Source of the DNA: Flavipsychrobacter sp. | Lineage (GTDB): Bacteria; Bacteroidota; Bacteroidia; Chitinophagales; Chitinophagaceae | Length of the DNA stretch: 7,790 nt | Direction of reading: 5' to 3' | NCBI GenBank assembly: GCA_021156265.1 | Contig: JAJNBR010000287.1 | Coordinates: forward strand, 1-7,790 | In this document: positions 5,876 through 7,790 of the stretch, one piece after another | Layout: the number at the start of each line of letters is the position of its first letter | Numbering within the stretch: position 1 is the first letter of the stretch | Notes under the pieces: model-generated | Databases searched by the model: none | Told to the model about the DNA's origin: nothing | Seen by the model: only the letters and a program-made list of their open reading frames with translations | Translations under genes and position numbers: made by a program

Positions 5876-5894
5876 AACGGCAGTTTTTGCCGTT
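5876..5894 (-). terminator. Hairpin downstream of the DUF2235 gene, possible terminator
   Basis: AACGGCA (5876-5882) and TGCCGTT (5888-5894) form a 7-bp stem with a 5-base loop, 28 bp past the stop of the gene at 5923. On the minus strand the following bases are AAACTGCTCTTTTG, so the T run is displaced and termination may be weak. It lies in the 123-bp gap before the dioxygenase gene. I found no convincing TTTG/TAnnTTTG pair for the latter, so partial read-through is possible. Confidence 0.4.
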
Positions 5895-5922
5895 TGTTGC
5901 TTAACCGTTCAAGACTTAAATA

Positions 5923-6960
5923 CTATTTCAATGCGCCTTCCTGTTTCAGCAACCTGAGCACGTTTTTAGGTTTGTAGCTATTTAGCTTTAGCCGCTCGTG
6001 CACGGACTCGTCGAGGATCTCATTGGTGTTTTCTTTGGTTTTGATCTTGCGCCAGCGGGGAGGAAAAAACACGTAAGGTATGCCGCCATGCGAATTATAT
6101 TTCCGGCCTGCAATGTAAGGTTTGTATTCAGGGTTCAGTTTTTTCAGCAATTCTGGATCAAAGTATAAACCCGTACCCTCAGCCTTATCCATCAGCCATT
6201 TTAGCGCTATGTCGCTAAGCCCGTGATCCGGGTAGCCTCCACCGACATTGCTGTGCACACCGGGAAACCATCGCTGCTCCAATACCTGTTTGCCTTCGCG
6301 TTTTGCTTCGTCCGTCATCTCCCATAACGTTGGTGCAAAAATGCTCCTACGCTCGTCTACAGCAAGGGCATGGTAAGCATGTTCCACCTCTTTGTTCAGC
6401 TGGCAATCGTGGAAGCGGAACTTCGCCTGGTTGCGAAAGAAAGATATAGGCACGCCGAGGCTACCTACTGTATCCCACACGCCTATGAATTTGATCTTCG
6501 GCCGCTCGAAACAATAGTTGCGCCTGAACGACAACATAAGTGCAGAGCTGGGTTTCGTGAGCGGATTGCGGTTGCGGTATAGATCGAAAGCGGTGTTAAC
6601 GAGGTGTATGTTCTCCGGCTTCAGAATGCTGCAATTGTAAATGAAGCCAGCCAGACTACGCGCTGTATACGCTCCCCTGCTAAAGCCAAACAGGTAGATA
6701 TCGTCCCCCGGCTGGTAGTTCATGCACAGGAAGAGGTACATGTCCTTGATGTTTTGGCTGAGGCCGGAACCTGTGGCGCCGCCGACGAACTTATCGAGAA
6801 AGTTGGTGCCTGTACCTACTCCCTGGTCGTAGGCTTTGTACTGAAATTTGCCATCCGGCGTCTGGTCGGCAATGCATTCAAAGATGCGTTCAACATTAGT
6901 GGAAGCGGCGCCCGGTCTGTTCCAGGTGCCATCGCTGCAGGTGATGATTCGGTTTCCCAT
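5923..6960 (-). CDS. DUF2235 alpha/beta hydrolase (Tle1-like lipase fold)
   Basis: This 345-residue protein belongs to the DUF2235 family, which includes the type VI secretion phospholipase effectors called Tle1 but also many stand-alone cytoplasmic proteins. The N-terminus NRIITCSDGTWN is the family signature. A serine hydrolase triad can be proposed: Ser94 in the nucleophile elbow FGFSRGAYTAR, Asp163 in IGVWDTVGSLG, and His236 in WFPGVHSNVGGGY, where many relatives have HSD. YDQGVGTG (44-51) and GATGSGLSQNI (61-71) complete the conserved core. No signal peptide or membrane helix is seen. No T6SS, VgrG, PAAR or immunity gene lies beside it, so I would not call it an effector. The gene follows the small membrane protein gene on the same strand by 74 bp and could share its transcript. 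Substrate unknown. Confidence 0.9.
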   Translation of the reverse strand: MGNRIITCSDGTWNRPGAASTNVERIFECIADQTPDGKFQYKAYDQGVGTGTNFLDKFVGGATGSGLSQNIKDMYLFLCMNYQPGDDIYLFGFSRGAYTARSLAGFIYNCSILKPENIHLVNTAFDLYRNRNPLTKPSSALMLSFRRNYCFERPKIKFIGVWDTVGSLGVPISFFRNQAKFRFHDCQLNKEVEHAYHALAVDERRSIFAPTLWEMTDEAKREGKQVLEQRWFPGVHSNVGGGYPDHGLSDIALKWLMDKAEGTGLYFDPELLKKLNPEYKPYIAGRKYNSHGGIPYVFFPPRWRKIKTKENTNEILDESVHERLKLNSYKPKNVLRLLKQEGALK

Positions 6961-7034
6961 AGTTCAGGTGATTTAAAAAGTTCATGGAGTCTATCCCTAA
7001 TATAATAAAGAGCGTTGTATTATCGAAGCGGCAC

Positions 7035-7355
7035 TCAGCTAAATATCTGCACCAGTCCTGCAAAAACGACGATTAGACCTATTGTTGTCATACCGTAAAG
7101 CACTAATGAGATATCCCCGAAAGACATTAATGTCAATACACAACTTAACAGGCAAAGCACCGCCCCAATCAATATCAACACCAGCCCACGCGAAGTTTTG
7201 CGTGCATTATACAGCTTCTTAATTTCGGCCATCAGCTCCGGCACATGGCGGGGTTCCGTTCCGGACTGCAACAGCTCTTCCTCTACCTGTTTCAGAGTGA
7301 GACCTTTTGCAAACCAATCGTTCGCCTTGAGCGATATGGAAATATTGGGGGACAT
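7035..7355 (-). CDS. Small two-helix membrane protein of unknown function
   Basis: The 106-residue protein has a soluble N-terminal half with predicted helices, including ANDWFAKGLTLKQVEEELLQSG (about residues 11-32) and ELMAEIKKLYNARKTSRG (about 40-57). Two hydrophobic segments follow at about 57-78 and 83-105, ending VQIFS almost at the membrane edge. The arrangement looks like a Bacteroidota hypothetical protein family with N-terminal cytoplasmic helices on a membrane hairpin, but I know no name or function. The soluble part resembles a short helix-turn-helix-like bundle (GLTLKQVEEELLQSG), yet this is too weak to claim DNA binding. A candidate promoter lies at 7382-7411. The DUF2235 gene follows 74 bp downstream on the same strand. 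Confidence 0.75.
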   Translation of the reverse strand: MSPNISISLKANDWFAKGLTLKQVEEELLQSGTEPRHVPELMAEIKKLYNARKTSRGLVLILIGAVLCLLSCVLTLMSFGDISLVLYGMTTIGLIVVFAGLVQIFS

Positions 7356-7381
7356 GTGTAATATGCTAAAGTGCCGAACAA

Positions 7382-7411
7382 CAAATTAAGAAAAACAAAT
7401 TGTAAATACAA
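7382..7411 (-). promoter_or_regulatory. Candidate promoter for the two-helix membrane protein gene
   Basis: On the minus strand TTG (7411-7409) and TTAATTTG (7389-7382) are 19 bp apart; the second differs from TAnnTTTG at one base. Transcription would start near 7376, about 20 bases before ATG 7355. A 14-bp inverted repeat (ATTGTA at 7399-7404, TACAAT at 7407-7412) covers the -33 element and part of the spacer, and could be an operator. Confidence 0.45.
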
Positions 7412-7414
7412 TCC

Positions 7415-7436
7415 CTGTACCCGACGGGGGGTACAG
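7415..7436. repeat. Perfect 8-bp inverted repeat in the divergent intergenic region
   Basis: CTGTACCC (7415-7422) and GGGTACAG (7429-7436) are exact reverse complements around a 6-base GACGGG centre. The site lies in the 196-bp region between the divergent genes at 7355 and 7552, 3 bp upstream of the minus-strand -33 candidate. Spacing and symmetry suit a dimeric regulator; a transcribed hairpin is the alternative. Facing the plus gene I see only a weak promoter candidate (TTTG 7437-7440, TACTTTAC 7458-7465), and the region 7466-7551 is A/T-rich with no other clear signal. Confidence 0.6.
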
Positions 7437-7551
7437 TTTGACAAACCTGTGAAAGTTTACTTTACGATGCCCATAAAATTTCGATTAAACAATTAGCATT
7501 CCGTTAGTTACAACGGCACAATCTTATTGTTGGTTATAGAAAATAATAGCT

Positions 7552-7790
7552 ATGGCTGACAATAATCGTTTTGAAGAAAATAAAGGACCTCAACAGGGCA
7601 ATACCAGCGGCCGGAAAGACCTCGGGGAGCAGCCCGAAAAACAAAAAGGGCAATTACACAATGTAATCTCTAATGAGAACATGGAGGACGATATACGCCC
7701 GGCAGACGCACGCGACACCCGCGATGCCGATACTAAGATCGGTTTGATCAACGACCCCGACGCCGGTAATCGCACCGCTCCCGGCGAACC
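7552..7790 (+). CDS. Hydrophilic, probably disordered protein, N-terminal part (cut by window end)
   Basis: ATG 7552 opens a plus frame that stays open for 79 codons to the window end. The translation begins MADNNRFEENKGPQQGNTSG. It is rich in Asp, Asn, Glu, Gln, Gly, Arg and Pro, has almost no hydrophobic residues, and includes the alternating acidic/basic stretch ADARDTRDAD. No domain, signal peptide or membrane segment is visible in this part. Such composition suggests an intrinsically disordered protein, like small stress- or desiccation-related proteins of Bacteroidota, but that is only an impression. The start is supported by an A/T-rich leader (AAAATAATAGCT) directly before the ATG. 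Nothing downstream can be seen. Confidence 0.65.
   Translation, partial: MADNNRFEENKGPQQGNTSGRKDLGEQPEKQKGQLHNVISNENMEDDIRPADARDTRDADTKIGLINDPDAGNRTAPGE

Noticed and set aside
5923..6960. Reading the DUF2235 gene as a type VI secretion effector
   Set aside because: No T6SS structural, VgrG, PAAR, adaptor or immunity gene is beside it, and the family is widespread outside T6SS.
6604..7005. Plus-strand open frame of 133 codons opposite the DUF2235 gene
   Set aside because: It lies mostly opposite the conserved N-terminal core of a well-recognised gene and encodes nothing recognisable; a shadow frame.
7590..7775. Minus-strand open frame of 61 codons at the right edge
   Set aside because: It is antisense to the hydrophilic plus-strand gene, with no start signals; that frame has the better leader.

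Overview
The window looks like chromosomal DNA of a Bacteroidota bacterium, most likely from the Chitinophagales/Chitinophagaceae side; the placement below phylum level is a guess from protein style. Four things point there. Candidate promoters follow the Bacteroidota pattern (TTTG, about 18-19 bp, TAnnTTTG), and starts have A-rich leaders rather than Shine-Dalgarno sites. A type IX secretion (T9SS) C-terminal sorting domain is present. There is a LiaF-like / LytS-type kinase / LytTR regulator operon. The membrane histidine kinase at the left edge has no HAMP domain.

Layout. Positions 1-667 (minus) hold the N-terminal part of a sensor histidine kinase cut by the window edge. Diverging from it are a small single-pass membrane protein (761-979, start revised from 719) and a complete family 2 glycosyltransferase (996-2045). 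Next is a self-contained signalling operon (2174-4935, plus): a four-helix LiaI/LiaF-like membrane protein, a DUF4288 protein, a LytS-type histidine kinase and a LytTR response regulator. The kinase and regulator genes overlap by 26 bp. The operon has a good promoter at 2118-2147. Upstream of it, 2061-2090 carries two perfect 9-bp direct repeats 21 bp apart, the spacing expected for a LytTR dimer site. A GC-rich hairpin at 4938-4957 closes the operon. The simplest reading is a cell-envelope sensing module that regulates itself.

The rest is on the minus strand: a secreted intradiol dioxygenase-like protein (5799-5071), a DUF2235 alpha/beta hydrolase (6960-5923) and a small two-helix membrane protein (7355-7035). 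At the right edge a highly hydrophilic, probably disordered protein begins on the plus strand (from 7552) and is cut off.

Two genes appear to have lost internal sequence. The LytS-type kinase lacks about 37 residues just after its phospho-acceptor segment, in frame. The dioxygenase has a T9SS sorting domain that breaks: its last 37 codons survive in another frame (5098-4985), and about 25 residues seem to be missing. I saw no tRNA, rRNA, CRISPR array, insertion sequence or phage gene, no gene-free stretch over 300 bases, and no clear sign of an undescribed multi-gene defence or mobile system. The points most worth following are the LytTR-type site, the two lesions and the DUF4288 member of the operon.
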